Numbered from the stretch's first letter, positions 29,501-38,201 are shown. The stretch: 64,000 nucleotides of DNA from Petrosia ficiformis (GCA_947044365.1 OX345639.1:8384718-8448717); one strand, 5' to 3'. The notes: generated by a model from the sequence alone, not told the origin. Numbers and translations are program-made.

Positions 29501-31377
29501 GGATAATGAATGGGTAGCATTAATTATCAGTGAGCTAAGAACGGTACTAGTAATATACATACACATTGTATATGGAAGGGTACAGTACCCTAGAAGTCTA
29601 GTGAAACTAATAATCCTTAGCTATCAGTAAGCTTAGAAGGATGTAGCACCCTTCTATAGAAGCCTTGTAAGAACCCTGCAGTACAATATAGGGACTGATA
29701 GTCATATAGAATGGGATCACTATATAATACTGTTTAATTCACCACACTCACTCAATTAAAGGTGCAAAACTATTGTTTTGTGTATAATTAGAAATTTTGC
29801 TGGTAGCTCATTACAAATGCTAGTGCTCATAGTTTTGCTGGGTAAAACACGACAAAGAGACAGGCAGATAATATGACTACAGTAAATCACCTGCCCACAC
29901 AGGCAGGTTAATAAAACATACATACAATGTACTTTTTATAAATCAACAAGCCTAATATGTTACCAGCTCAGAGAAAACCAGGCTTATGGATTAAAATTTC
30001 AATAATGTTTTTTGTCTTAACTGAATATAGCATTACATTAGTTCTAGAAGATATACATATCATATATGTGCATCCCAAAGACAAAGCTACAACCAAGTAA
30101 TTAATTTTCCATTTTGAGAAAAACACATTTAAATAATCTTATTTAAATGTAATTCAATTTCATGAATTTGCTTTAGCAGATGCTAGCAAAGCACATAGAG
30201 GTCTCCAAGCCTCACTGAAGGTATCAATGAAAGGTAAGACATTAATTAGCAAAGCTTTTTATGCACATGTACATGTATGTAATAAAACAGTGATCACTAT
30301 AATCTAGCTCCTTTAATCTGGTTTTCTCAGAACTGGTCACATTAATTAGCATGAGATGTTAACTAAAATAACAATGAAGCAACACTAGTTGGAATTTGTA
30401 TACTTGTGGCATGGGAACTAATAATAACTTAATTGCTTGGCAGGAAAATGAAAAATAATTGCATTTTTCTCTCTATATAGCATGCCTCAATCATGAAGAA
30501 TTGAATAAGACAAACTCTATTACAACTAGATTTAATTCATGAGGTAATGAGCTCTCTTTAAACACTCACAAACATTGTTATGCAGGAATACAGTTGCAAG
30601 CTATACAAAAGTAGCCTTGTGTATATTTTACACAAATGCTATACACAGTTGAATTGCTTGTCAAATAGTAAAAAAAAAAATCATTCAATAATTGTGTTGT
30701 GTCTGATATCATAATCCAAATATGTATTCAACATGAATAAGTAAAATTTACATACCTCCAGATGATGTGGCTTGCTTAGTCTTTCCTTTCTGTTTTTTGG
30801 CTACTGGTTGTGAGGAAATTTCTGGTTGAGACTTACTCACTTTTGGACTTGAAGTAATGGAAGTAGTGGACTTAGTATCGTCAGTATTTGGTTTAGTCGG
30901 TTGTGGAGGTTGTTTCTTCTCTTCCTTTTTAGACGGTTGTTCCTGTACATCACTCACCTGCTTGACAGGGGCGAGAGTACGTGTAACTGATTGTGGATGA
31001 GGAGTTGGTGGACTAACGCGCTTCGTCTCCTTTGTTTCTTTCCGAGGTGATTTCTTCTCAAATTCAACACGTTGTGGTTTTGAAACAGCTTCTTTTTCAT
31101 CATCTCCCTTCATGATTGACTTTGGACGAGATGTTGCTTCCGATTCAACAACATCTTTAGACACTTCACTCTTAGCTGACACCTCCTTACTCTTTCTAGG
31201 TGAGACGTACTGTTTCTTCTTTTTCGGTTTGTAAGTTGAAGCATCATCCTTATCTTCTTCTCTCTTTTCAGTGTCTCCTCGAGTAGAAACAAACCACACT
31301 AGCACCATCAAACCAAAAACTACCGTAGATCCTATTCCAGCTATCCAAAGGATCTCTGGTGCAACCTCATCCAACAT
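14244..31377 (-). CDS. RRBP1/KTN1-like: Kinectin/RRBP1-like ER-anchored coiled-coil protein (934 aa)
   Basis: Exons in transcript order: 31377-30756, 27876-27752, 25782-25713, 25482-25224, 24275-24067, 23231-23097, 22387-22077, 21897-21862, 21123-21086, 20415-20334, 20226-20131, 19437-19384, 19225-19016, 18521-18450, 16964-16884, 16439-16344, 15591-15517, 15451-15368, 15304-15206, 14294-14244. All phases agree and the sum is 935 codons with stop. ATG 31377 is chosen; an upstream in-frame TTG is not a credible start. Residues about 8-33 form one hydrophobic helix, followed by a Lys/Pro/Ser-rich basic region to about 205, then almost continuous heptad-type coiled coil. The segment FPDISLSEEDHDDWLTTLQQ resembles the conserved LPEL...WL block of kinectin and RRBP1. 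The family anchors in ER membrane and organises ER, ribosome or motor attachment. It is shorter than vertebrate members and has no decapeptide array. Intron 1 (27877-30755) holds tandem repeats and otherwise nothing recognisable. Confidence 0.85.
14622..14783. mobile_element. GTGTGGAAAC-type MITE, copy 1
   Basis: About 160 bp, bounded by GTGGAAACAGCC and an inverted GTTTCCACACC. The interior shares 'gtccggtaaattgaaac' and 'tatatggggagc' with the copy at 20893. It lies just downstream of exon 19 of the kinectin-like gene, in its last intron. Confidence 0.75.
15749..16181. mobile_element. ATCCCTATGA-type MITE, copy 1
   Basis: It starts ATCCCTATGATTGCTTT. Inverted counterparts occur at about 16124-16140 (one mismatch) and 16165-16181 (perfect). 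The interior is nearly the same as the element at 40574-40937, sharing for example 'cctaaagttctacaaggtcc'. A partial reverse copy lies at about 18790-18860. There is no coding sequence, so it depends on a transposase made elsewhere. Confidence 0.85.
17640..17940. repeat. Hexanucleotide array (TATACC)n with TACATA interruptions
   Basis: Regular CCTATA repeats with periodic CATATA variants give an artificial Tyr-Arg/Met-Tyr reading frame on the minus strand. It lies in the intron between exons 14 and 15 of the kinectin-like gene. Confidence 0.95.
19250..19352. repeat. (GT)n microsatellite
   Basis: About 100 bp of nearly pure GT. It lies in the short intron between exons 12 and 13 of the kinectin-like gene, 32 bp from the exon 12 donor and 25 bp from the exon 13 side. 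Confidence 0.97.
20440..20810. repeat. AT-rich tandem array (ACTAGATATACTA units)
   Basis: Interleaved copies of 'aactagatatact' and 'attaatataactaaatata' fill the intron between exons 9 and 10 of the kinectin-like gene. Confidence 0.9.
20893..21056. mobile_element. GTGTGGAAAC-type MITE, copy 2
   Basis: 164 bp between CAGGGGTGTGGAAAC and an inverted TTCCACACCTCTG. It is the best-preserved member in the window, with no open frame of note. Confidence 0.8.
21180..21440. repeat. Duplicated ~105-bp segment rich in ACATGT palindromes
   Basis: 'tgcatgaaattaatatgtg' plus 'aaatcagctgattccagtta' occurs twice, separated by runs of TGTACATGTACA. The palindromic runs could themselves form cruciform hairpins. 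Confidence 0.85.
21598..21815. mobile_element. TTTTAGTTA-family inverted-repeat element (copy 1)
   Basis: It begins TGTTGTTTTAGTTA and consists of A/T-rich 'actaaaactaaaaccccttttagta' phrases found again at 22400-22515, 25831-26158, 26988-27230, about 50440-51345 (scattered) and 61683-62400. Full members are bounded by TAGTGTTGTTTTAG and an inverted CTAAAATAACACTA. Confidence 0.6.
22610..23007. mobile_element. MITE with perfect long terminal inverted repeats
   Basis: It starts CAGACCTGGGTTCAATTACA and ends with the exact inverse (TGTAATTGAACCCAGGTCTG). Subterminal (AATTAC)n tracts lie inside both ends. About 398 bp, non-coding, in the intron between exons 6 and 7 of the kinectin-like gene. 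Confidence 0.9.
23275..24055. repeat. Long (ACAGACATAG)n-type low-complexity array
   Basis: About 780 bp of degenerate CA/GACA repeats. Long frames open in several registers only because stops are rare in such sequence. It follows exon 5 of the kinectin-like gene, whose donor (GCTG|gtgagt, exon end 24067) excludes it from the mRNA. Confidence 0.95.
24830..25195. repeat. Tandem array (TAGTATACTAATAGTATACTA units)
   Basis: Palindromic AGTATACT cores alternate with 'gtgtactgtg' spacers, about ten units. It lies in the intron between exons 4 and 5 of the kinectin-like gene, ending about 25 bp before exon 4. Confidence 0.9.
25831..26158. mobile_element. TTTTAGTTA-family inverted-repeat element (copy 3)
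   Basis: It is bounded by TAGTGTTGTTTTAG and an inverted CTAAAATAACACTA, the clearest complete member of this family. It lies in the intron between exons 2 and 3 of the kinectin-like gene. A short (GT)n microsatellite at 26456-26502 follows. Confidence 0.75.
26988..27230. mobile_element. TTTTAGTTA-family element (copy 4)
   Basis: It starts TTAGTGTTGTTTTAGTTA and ends in an inverted 'tttagtttcaattagactag' sequence. It is more diverged than the copy at 25831. Confidence 0.6.
27249..27688. repeat. 37-bp minisatellite, 12 units
   Basis: CCATACCACTCTAAATAG recurs every 37 bp from 27261 to about 27669, with only scattered changes (tgtgacc, tgcgacc or tgcaacc). It lies 60 bp downstream of exon 2 of the kinectin-like gene. 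Confidence 0.95.
28016..28265. repeat. ~87-bp tandem repeat, 3 units
   Basis: Each unit runs 'aatcatgtgac...atgaaatgtgattgg...tatactaatgctaaaa...tgtttcagg'. It lies in intron 1 of the kinectin-like gene. Confidence 0.85.
28850..29045. repeat. ~69-bp tandem repeat, 3 units
   Basis: Units share 'cgttctctgagcgtctagtc' and 'gtctcttcagttc'. The 69-bp period is a multiple of three, which keeps a spurious 105-codon plus-strand frame open. It lies in intron 1 of the kinectin-like gene. Confidence 0.85.
29225..29670. repeat. ~100-bp tandem repeat, 4-5 diverged units
   Basis: Units share 'gaaccctggataatgaa' and 'agcattaattatcagt', with 'gagctaagaa' following. It lies in intron 1 of the kinectin-like gene. 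The rest of the intron, 29671-30755, shows nothing recognisable. Confidence 0.8.
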
Positions 31378-31699
31378 GGCTACCAAAATAAAACTTCATA
31401 AAATCAGACATAATTAACATAATTAACATAATTATTACACAGAAATATACTGGAATAAATATCTTACTTCAAGATGTCAACTTGGTAAAAACTGATTAGT
31501 ATATACAGATCACTCAGCCCTTGAGAGCAGCTAAAACTCTTTCTTCCTCATGCACGCCACCAGGTGACCAACCCCTTCTGTCCCTTTGTGTGACAAAACG
31601 TTATTCATTGCACGCTAGCAATAATTAGCAGGGACTAACTCATTGATTGTCCACACCTTTTATCTGACTTGCTGAGCTTGGAATATAGGTAGTTATAAA
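31378..31699. promoter_or_regulatory. Shared divergent promoter region
   Basis: The kinectin-like start codon (minus) and the RdRP-helicase start codon (plus) are 322 bp apart and point away from each other, so both promoters must lie here or overlap the genes. A Pyr-rich stretch (ctctttcttcctcatgc) is visible near 31535. No convincing TATA box was identified. Confidence 0.5.
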
Positions 31700-34600
31700 A
31701 TGAGTCAAAAGATTATTCTTTGTGGAGCCAGTTCTGTTGGCAAAACGACCCTAGCGCAGGAATGGTGTAATAAACACAGAAACTTTCATCATATACAAGA
31801 GATTGCTAGAGATATCATGAAAGAAAAGTCAATCACCAGGGAAGATTTGGAAATCTCGTTAGGTACAAAAAAAAAGGAAGTCTTTTTGCAACTGCAACGA
31901 AATATTTTTGACCAACAAAACCTTTGTGAGCTAGCTTTAAAAGACGAGTCGTTCATATCAGATAGAGGACCAGACCCGTTGGCATATGTCGAATCATACT
32001 ATAGTGCTGGCCAGGTGTATCACTTGGATGGTAGTCCTTCAGTGGTTGCCTGTTTGGAAAGATATCGTACAACATGTTTGTGTGTTGTATTATGTCCACT
32101 TTCTGGTGTAGCTTGTGATGATGGTGTTCGCCTTGTTCAAACCGAAGAGAAGCAGCTCGAATTTAACAAAAATCTGTGTGGAATTTTACGGAAACGTAAC
32201 ATACCTTATATCTACATGAATGTGAGTAATTTGCAGCAGCGTATGAAGTTTTTGGAACAAGCTTTAAATGGGACATTTCCACTCCAAGTTGATATTGTTC
32301 AATGCCATGGTCTACACATTCCATTCCATATACCTAACCAGCCTACAGCGCAGCAACAAGAATGTGTTCATCTTCATCAAGTAGAAGTGACGACCGAAAA
32401 TATCATCACATCATTTTATTACTTCACCAAAGGAAGAACAAATCGAATGGTCCATCGTTATGGCTGTGACGACTTGTTATTACTGAGTTTCCATAGAAAA
32501 GTCTCACCACAAATTGTGTTGTGGGTACTTCAATGTGGACTTTGGGTAAATGGAGAAGAATATCGTTTTCTTGGTAGCAGCTCAAGCGGATTGAAGAACC
32601 GTACCTGTTACATGATACGAGGCAGCAAAGAAAGAGTTACAGAAGTCAGAAATGAGTGTGGGCAGTTTTCAAAAATAAAGTCCGTTTCAAAGAGATTGAA
32701 ACGAATTGGGATGTTATTTTCAGAAGTGAGACCCACCAATGTAGTAGTACAAGATGAAAATGTTATTGAAGTAGACGACATTGAATCAGCTAATGGAAGT
32801 GTTTTTACAGATGGATGTGGCAGTGTTGGTCTGAAGATAGCAAGAGAAATCACAGAAAGATCATCTATTTACTGTGAATTACCTGATAGCTATATACCAT
32901 CTGTGTATCAGATCAGGTACCAAGGATGTAAGGGTGTGATTGCTGTCGATACGAATATGTTCGATGACCAGATGAAGATACGAAAATCAATGAAGAAATT
33001 TGCACCTGGTTGTAATCCATTTCCAGAAATATGGCTATGTGATTACTCACGTCCGTATTCATATGGTCATCTTAACAGACAGTTTATTATGCTTCTCTCT
33101 GGTCTTGGAATCCAGGACGAAATATTTTTGCGTAAACAAAGAGAGCATTTTAACCGATTGGAATGCTTGATGGATGATCCAGAAACTGCAATCGAAGTTT
33201 TGTGTTGGAAAGATCAACCTGTTACAGCGGCAAAGATTGCTCGGTTCCATTCCCAGGAAGATTTCAAAGCTGATGAGTGTGTTCAAAGAGAGCTTGCATT
33301 GCTTAAAAGCAGACTAACAGATAAAATAGAAAAGCTTCGAATCCTCATTCCAGATTCTCGTAATGTTTTTGGTGTTTGTGATCCAGTTGGGGTTTTACAA
33401 TATGGCCAGTGTTTTATTAGACCCACAATCCGTGGAGAGCCTCACACGGTTACCGGAAAAGTGACCGTTGGAAAGAATCCATGCTACCTTTTGGGAGATA
33501 TACGTGTATTAAACGCAATTGACATGCCTTGCTTGAACCACTTGGTAGACTGTCTTGTCTTCCCAACCAAAGGAAAGCAACCACACCCAACAGAGATTGC
33601 TGGTTCTGATTTAGATGGTGATCAGTATTTTGTTTGTTGGGACAAAGATCTAATTCCTCCGGAAGTACGAGAGCCTTACGACTACCCTTCAGTTGAGGCA
33701 CGAGAATCGACTGACATTAAAGAAGAAGTGATGGTTGATTATTTCTCACAGCAAAATAAGGTTTCTAGTATGATGGGAAAGATAGATAGCTACTATAAGT
33801 ACTGGGCTAGTAGGGAAGGAGTCGCCTGTAGCAAATGTGATGAACTCGGTAAATTATTTTCCCGTAGTGTTGATGCGACCAAGACAGGGGATGCTGTGAA
33901 AGTACCATGCCATCTACAATCACTGAAAGATGATTGGCAATCTGGTATTAGACAGAGCAGAGGAAGAATCTTGAAAGTATGGGAAGAAATGGATTCTCAG
34001 GCAGAAGTTGAATTGCGAAAGCTTCGAGAAGAAGTTGCGAATGATCTGCTCATTGAAAGCAATGAAGTACCTGTGAGTGAAGAATTTATATGGAGCCTCC
34101 TTGAAGATGATGCTCTGAGCATGAGTGAATTTCAAATCTTTCAGCTTGTGCAACGATGGTGTATTACTCAGCAATTATCCGACGAAATGCTAAAGAAAAA
34201 GCTAACTGAGTTTTCAAATTACATCAACTTTGGGAAATTTACAACTGACCAGAAGCTCTGTGCTATAGATCGTGGTATACCATTACAAGTTGTTACAAAT
34301 GCTTTAAACAAATCGAAAGTTCTAACACCAGAAATGTTGAAGAGTTTTCAACTCTCTGATCTTCATTCGTGTTGGAACGTATATTTCCAAACATCTAGCG
34401 CAGACTTTCAGTGGAAAAATTTTCTGAGAGCAGTTCTGAATTACCACGAGTCAATGATGGTCCTTCAACTACCTGACGAAATTGTTTTTATACTTCACTT
34501 TCTCACTCCTCTCCAGCTTGGGAAAAGTGAGGTTGCTCCCGGCTCAGTTGTGACATATTTCTTCTCTCCTCATTTTCGTTATTTTATGCGAAAAGTTTTA

Positions 34601-37600
34601 GGTAAGGGCTATAACATAACTGTTAACGATCAGTTGATTCAGTTATACAGAGAAAACGAAACTCAGACCTTTCTGTGGGTGAAATCAGAATTGATTTCCA
34701 AAAGTGCCCCGAGAGAAATTGAATTCGATCGAATCAGTGTTGATCTCACCACTTTTAAGAGGGATATTATTGCTCAGGGCAGGCATCCCCGTATTAACAA
34801 GCAAAGTTTTCAGTGTATAGAAGTTTTTGTGAAGGCCATTGATCAAGAAAAAGTATACTTCGATTTGTATCAAGCTGACCAACCAGATGATATATTTCCC
34901 ATGATAGAATTAGCAGATCTTACCGATATTGAAGAACTGACAGATGAAGACGACACAACTGTCAGTCTTGATGTAGTTACTGGAACACAGCCATACTGTT
35001 ATGAGAATGCTCTTGTTGCTCTACAACAATTATCATCCGCTGGAGCTGCTCCCAGTTTCTTGAAAGTATTGCAAGAGATAATATCACAGAGTGAAGATCT
35101 AGCATCTCCAGTTATTGTTGATTGTCTGCTTAGCTTGCTGACATCATTGGTAACTAAATACGTACATAGAGATTTGCCACAAGACACTGCTGAAGCACTA
35201 CAGTTGATCATCGTTTCCTTGCAACAACATTTCAAATCACCTATCACTTGCTTAAAGGTACTTGACAGGCTATGTCGTTTGCAATGCAATGAGCTTATTA
35301 CATCATCTTTACTGAAAAACATCGAAATTGTAGAGTACAATGATTACAATGAGTGCATTCGTCGGTGGGATCTATGGAGCTTTCTACCACGGGCTACAGC
35401 ACATCAGCTTGCTATTCACCTATATGGTGAGTGTTACAAGTTGATAGCAAATCAAAGCATATCTACTTCAGAAAGATGTGATTTGAAAGACCTTATTCAT
35501 ATTGCTGAAAGTCAAGATGCTGAATTTGTTCCTGATATTTCACAAAGAAGGAGGTACACTCACCACTTTTCGTATCTCCTTCTCGGTCACTTCATTGAAG
35601 AGCTTGCCAATGAATGTAGCAGGAAAGAGAAACACTCAGTAATTAAGCTAAAAGCATACAGTTGTGAGAATCTACAACTTGGGATCAATGACAAGGAACA
35701 AACGATCGGGTTCCATGGTGGTTTAGCAACAATTCCAAAATCATTTAGAAGAGGGAGCTATGTCTTCATCAGTCTGATGAAACGTCCAAAGCAACCAGAC
35801 CTATCAGTTCATAGTGTTTTGTCCTGTCCTGTTGGTATTGGACAAGTTATTCATCTTTCTAGACATCCAACAGATATTGTTGTGAAGGTCCTGGAACCAG
35901 TAGCAACATGTCTGAAAAGATCTCTTGAACTTGATAGAGGTCACTGGCAGCTGACAATATTGGGAAATGTTACTGTTTTCAAACGTGCAATGGAAGCGTT
36001 GGCAATCCTTTCAGAAGAAAACGAGAGTCGTTCGAAGTTAACTTCAATACTTGTACATCCAGCAGCTTATGCAGAAGCGGGGAGCTCAGATGTAAGCTTG
36101 CCACTAACAAGTCCAAAGCATACAAGTTCGTGTGAAAATAGTTTTCAGGACAACCCCTTGTCTACGTTAACTTTGGAAGCATTTCAAGATGAGATTGAAG
36201 TTTCTAAGTGCAACAGTAGCCAGCAAAGTGCCATAAAAGCTGCTCTTACCCGGAGATTTACTCTCATTCATGGACCTCCTGGAACTGGCAAAACATTTGT
36301 TGCATGTGAGATAATAAGGCAAGTTTGTCAACGAAACTGTGAGAAGGAAACAGCTGGCTGTACTCTTGTTGCTGCTGAAACAAACATGGCTGTAGATAAC
36401 TTAACAAGAAGGTTGTTAGCATTTGGACTGAGAGTTGTTCGTATTGGTGGAGATAGTCGAGTATCATTCGATCTTCGACATGTAACACTGGAGCAGCAGA
36501 TTGAATCAAAACGAATTGAGCTTTGTAAGGGTAAAAAGAACAGTCCTTACCCTGACATCAAGTTGGCTAAGATGATTCTCAAAGCAGCACAGGTTGTGGC
36601 AGTTACTTGTACTGGTGCTGGAGATTCTTTACTAAAAGACATGCACTTTCAATTTGTTCTAATAGATGAAGCAACACAGGCTATAGAACCTGTGTGTCTG
36701 ATACCAATCATTCATCACTGTCGTCAGCTCACACTTATTGGTGATCCACAGCAGTTAGCACCAATATTACCAGGCAGCCTATGTGATTTTGCTGCTGCTT
36801 TTGATGGACCTCCTATCAGTGAACTAAAAGTCACTTTATTTCATCGACTACAGAAAGTTTTGCCATGTTTCTTTCTAGATTTACAGTACAGAATGCATCC
36901 AGCATTAGCTGAATTCCCTTCTTGTGCTTTCTATGGAGGTAAGCTGAAGTCAGCTGTAACAGCAATAGATCGTGAACCACCTGCATACTTTCCTTGGCCT
37001 GACTCCAAGTCACCTCTACTTTTTATTGATGTAGCTGCTAGAGAGAAACGAATTGGTACATCATTCCAAAATGAAAAAGAAGCTGAAACTATCGCAGATG
37101 TTACCATCAAACTGATTGATTCAAATGTAAGTCCTGATAATATTGTGATCCTATCTCCTTATCTTGGGCAGGTACAGTGTATTCGAGAGAAGGTACCAAA
37201 ACAAATTGAAGTTTGTACAATTGACAGTTTTCAAGGTCGAGAGAATGACATTGTCATCTTCAGCACTGTTCGTTGTAATGACAGTGGTCTTGTGGGTTTC
37301 ATGGATGATGCTTATCGTACTAATGTACTTCTTACCCGAGCTAAATATGGTATTATTGGAGTAGGATCGAAAGACACATTGCGTAATGGTTCATCCATAT
37401 GGAGAGAATGGTTTGAGCAGGTACACAGTATATCAAGTGATAGTTTTAATATGCAGATTAGTAAAGATTTAAAAACAGGAGCAAGCGTTAAACAAAATGA
37501 CAGCTTTCGGTCAACAAAAGTCTCCTCAAAAGCCCAGCAGAGGAGTGGAAGAAATCGAACACAACCGTATAATACGAGTCACCGTATGGACACTTCTTCT

Positions 37601-37648
37601 CGGAGACGTCAGAAGCAAAGCAGACATGTTCATGAACAATATCAATGA
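31700..37648 (+). CDS. P-loop / RNA-dependent RNA polymerase / SF1 helicase fusion (1982 aa, intronless)
   Basis: One uninterrupted frame. Residues 1-200: NadR/AAA_28-like P-loop domain with Walker A GASSVGKTT (9-17) and a SDRGPDP motif at 87-93. Residues about 245-900: cellular (QDE-1/RDR-type) RdRP, with the N-terminal block ending in FTDGCGSVG (D371), then CKGVIAVD, GKVTVGKNPC and the catalytic loop DLDGD (637-641, all three Asp present), followed by the SVDATKTGDAVKVP block. About 900-1490 is unassigned. Residues about 1490-1920: UPF1/Sen1-type SF1 helicase with GPPGTGKT (1525-1532), DEATQ (1656-1660), GDPQQLAP (1681-1688), QYRMHP, DSFQGREND (from 1842) and TRAKYG. The tail is basic. RdRPs of this class copy RNA into dsRNA for siRNA production; UPF1-like helicases unwind or translocate on RNA. 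All active-site motifs are intact, so both activities are expected (inference). Lack of introns contrasts with every neighbour. Confidence 0.95.
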   Translation: MSQKIILCGASSVGKTTLAQEWCNKHRNFHHIQEIARDIMKEKSITREDLEISLGTKKKEVFLQLQRNIFDQQNLCELALKDESFISDRGPDPLAYVESYYSAGQVYHLDGSPSVVACLERYRTTCLCVVLCPLSGVACDDGVRLVQTEEKQLEFNKNLCGILRKRNIPYIYMNVSNLQQRMKFLEQALNGTFPLQVDIVQCHGLHIPFHIPNQPTAQQQECVHLHQVEVTTENIITSFYYFTKGRTNRMVHRYGCDDLLLLSFHRKVSPQIVLWVLQCGLWVNGEEYRFLGSSSSGLKNRTCYMIRGSKERVTEVRNECGQFSKIKSVSKRLKRIGMLFSEVRPTNVVVQDENVIEVDDIESANGSVFTDGCGSVGLKIAREITERSSIYCELPDSYIPSVYQIRYQGCKGVIAVDTNMFDDQMKIRKSMKKFAPGCNPFPEIWLCDYSRPYSYGHLNRQFIMLLSGLGIQDEIFLRKQREHFNRLECLMDDPETAIEVLCWKDQPVTAAKIARFHSQEDFKADECVQRELALLKSRLTDKIEKLRILIPDSRNVFGVCDPVGVLQYGQCFIRPTIRGEPHTVTGKVTVGKNPCYLLGDIRVLNAIDMPCLNHLVDCLVFPTKGKQPHPTEIAGSDLDGDQYFVCWDKDLIPPEVREPYDYPSVEARESTDIKEEVMVDYFSQQNKVSSMMGKIDSYYKYWASREGVACSKCDELGKLFSRSVDATKTGDAVKVPCHLQSLKDDWQSGIRQSRGRILKVWEEMDSQAEVELRKLREEVANDLLIESNEVPVSEEFIWSLLEDDALSMSEFQIFQLVQRWCITQQLSDEMLKKKLTEFSNYINFGKFTTDQKLCAIDRGIPLQVVTNALNKSKVLTPEMLKSFQLSDLHSCWNVYFQTSSADFQWKNFLRAVLNYHESMMVLQLPDEIVFILHFLTPLQLGKSEVAPGSVVTYFFSPHFRYFMRKVLGKGYNITVNDQLIQLYRENETQTFLWVKSELISKSAPREIEFDRISVDLTTFKRDIIAQGRHPRINKQSFQCIEVFVKAIDQEKVYFDLYQADQPDDIFPMIELADLTDIEELTDEDDTTVSLDVVTGTQPYCYENALVALQQLSSAGAAPSFLKVLQEIISQSEDLASPVIVDCLLSLLTSLVTKYVHRDLPQDTAEALQLIIVSLQQHFKSPITCLKVLDRLCRLQCNELITSSLLKNIEIVEYNDYNECIRRWDLWSFLPRATAHQLAIHLYGECYKLIANQSISTSERCDLKDLIHIAESQDAEFVPDISQRRRYTHHFSYLLLGHFIEELANECSRKEKHSVIKLKAYSCENLQLGINDKEQTIGFHGGLATIPKSFRRGSYVFISLMKRPKQPDLSVHSVLSCPVGIGQVIHLSRHPTDIVVKVLEPVATCLKRSLELDRGHWQLTILGNVTVFKRAMEALAILSEENESRSKLTSILVHPAAYAEAGSSDVSLPLTSPKHTSSCENSFQDNPLSTLTLEAFQDEIEVSKCNSSQQSAIKAALTRRFTLIHGPPGTGKTFVACEIIRQVCQRNCEKETAGCTLVAAETNMAVDNLTRRLLAFGLRVVRIGGDSRVSFDLRHVTLEQQIESKRIELCKGKKNSPYPDIKLAKMILKAAQVVAVTCTGAGDSLLKDMHFQFVLIDEATQAIEPVCLIPIIHHCRQLTLIGDPQQLAPILPGSLCDFAAAFDGPPISELKVTLFHRLQKVLPCFFLDLQYRMHPALAEFPSCAFYGGKLKSAVTAIDREPPAYFPWPDSKSPLLFIDVAAREKRIGTSFQNEKEAETIADVTIKLIDSNVSPDNIVILSPYLGQVQCIREKVPKQIEVCTIDSFQGRENDIVIFSTVRCNDSGLVGFMDDAYRTNVLLTRAKYGIIGVGSKDTLRNGSSIWREWFEQVHSISSDSFNMQISKDLKTGASVKQNDSFRSTKVSSKAQQRSGRNRTQPYNTSHRMDTSSRRRQKQSRHVHEQYQ

Positions 37649-37869
37649 AGTTGTAGTAGTCAAGGAAGATATAAATATGAAAAATAGAATGGATGTACTT
37701 TATTTTCTGATAATTTTATAGTTTTGTATCCTTTGATTCTTTTTAAAAAATCTTAAAAAAAAAAACTTTCATAACGATTTATATTTCAATTAACTGAAAG
37801 TCATTGGGGGTGACCTGATATATGGTTGAACAAGAAAATATCAGTAACAATTTTCTCCTCGCCATAGTA

Positions 37870-38076
37870 TATATATTACGAAGAATAATATAGGGATATC
37901 AAAACCAAAAACATGAAGATTGGGATGGTACCAACCTCAGCAACAAAATTAAAATAACTACTTCCATACAGCAACCACAGCTATAGAGTATAAAAAGAAA
38001 GTATACTTAAGTATGGTTATTATATGAAGTGGTTATTTTAATTTGTTGGCTGAGGTACCATCCCTATCTTATTACA
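37870..38076. mobile_element. GATGGTACC-type foldback element, copy 1
   Basis: GGGATGGTACCAACCTCAGC...AAAATAAC at about 37921 is mirrored by GTTATTTT...GCTGAGGTACCATCCC at about 38032-38072. An inverted relative lies at 47720-47930, and a single decayed end at about 38485-38550. It lies in the 3' flank of the RdRP-helicase gene. Confidence 0.75.
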
Positions 38077-38098
38077 TATGTATATATATATATATATA

Positions 38099-38192
38099 GT
38101 ATGATGGTGACATCATCCCTTGATATGGTGAGTCCTATATATTATATATAGAGCTTTCATGTGCACACTGTGCAGGGATGTCACCATCATAC
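38099..38192. repeat. Inverted repeat (GTATGATGGTGACATC hairpin)
   Basis: GTATGATGGTGACATC at 38099 pairs with GATGTCACCATCATAC ending at 38192, with about 60 bp between. It abuts the longer hairpin that follows. Confidence 0.8.
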
Positions 38193-38201
38193 AATATATT
38201 G

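Noticed and set aside
31110..31386. Start of the kinectin-like protein at 31386
   Set aside because: The codon there is TTG. The first ATG in frame is at 31377 and leads directly into the membrane helix.
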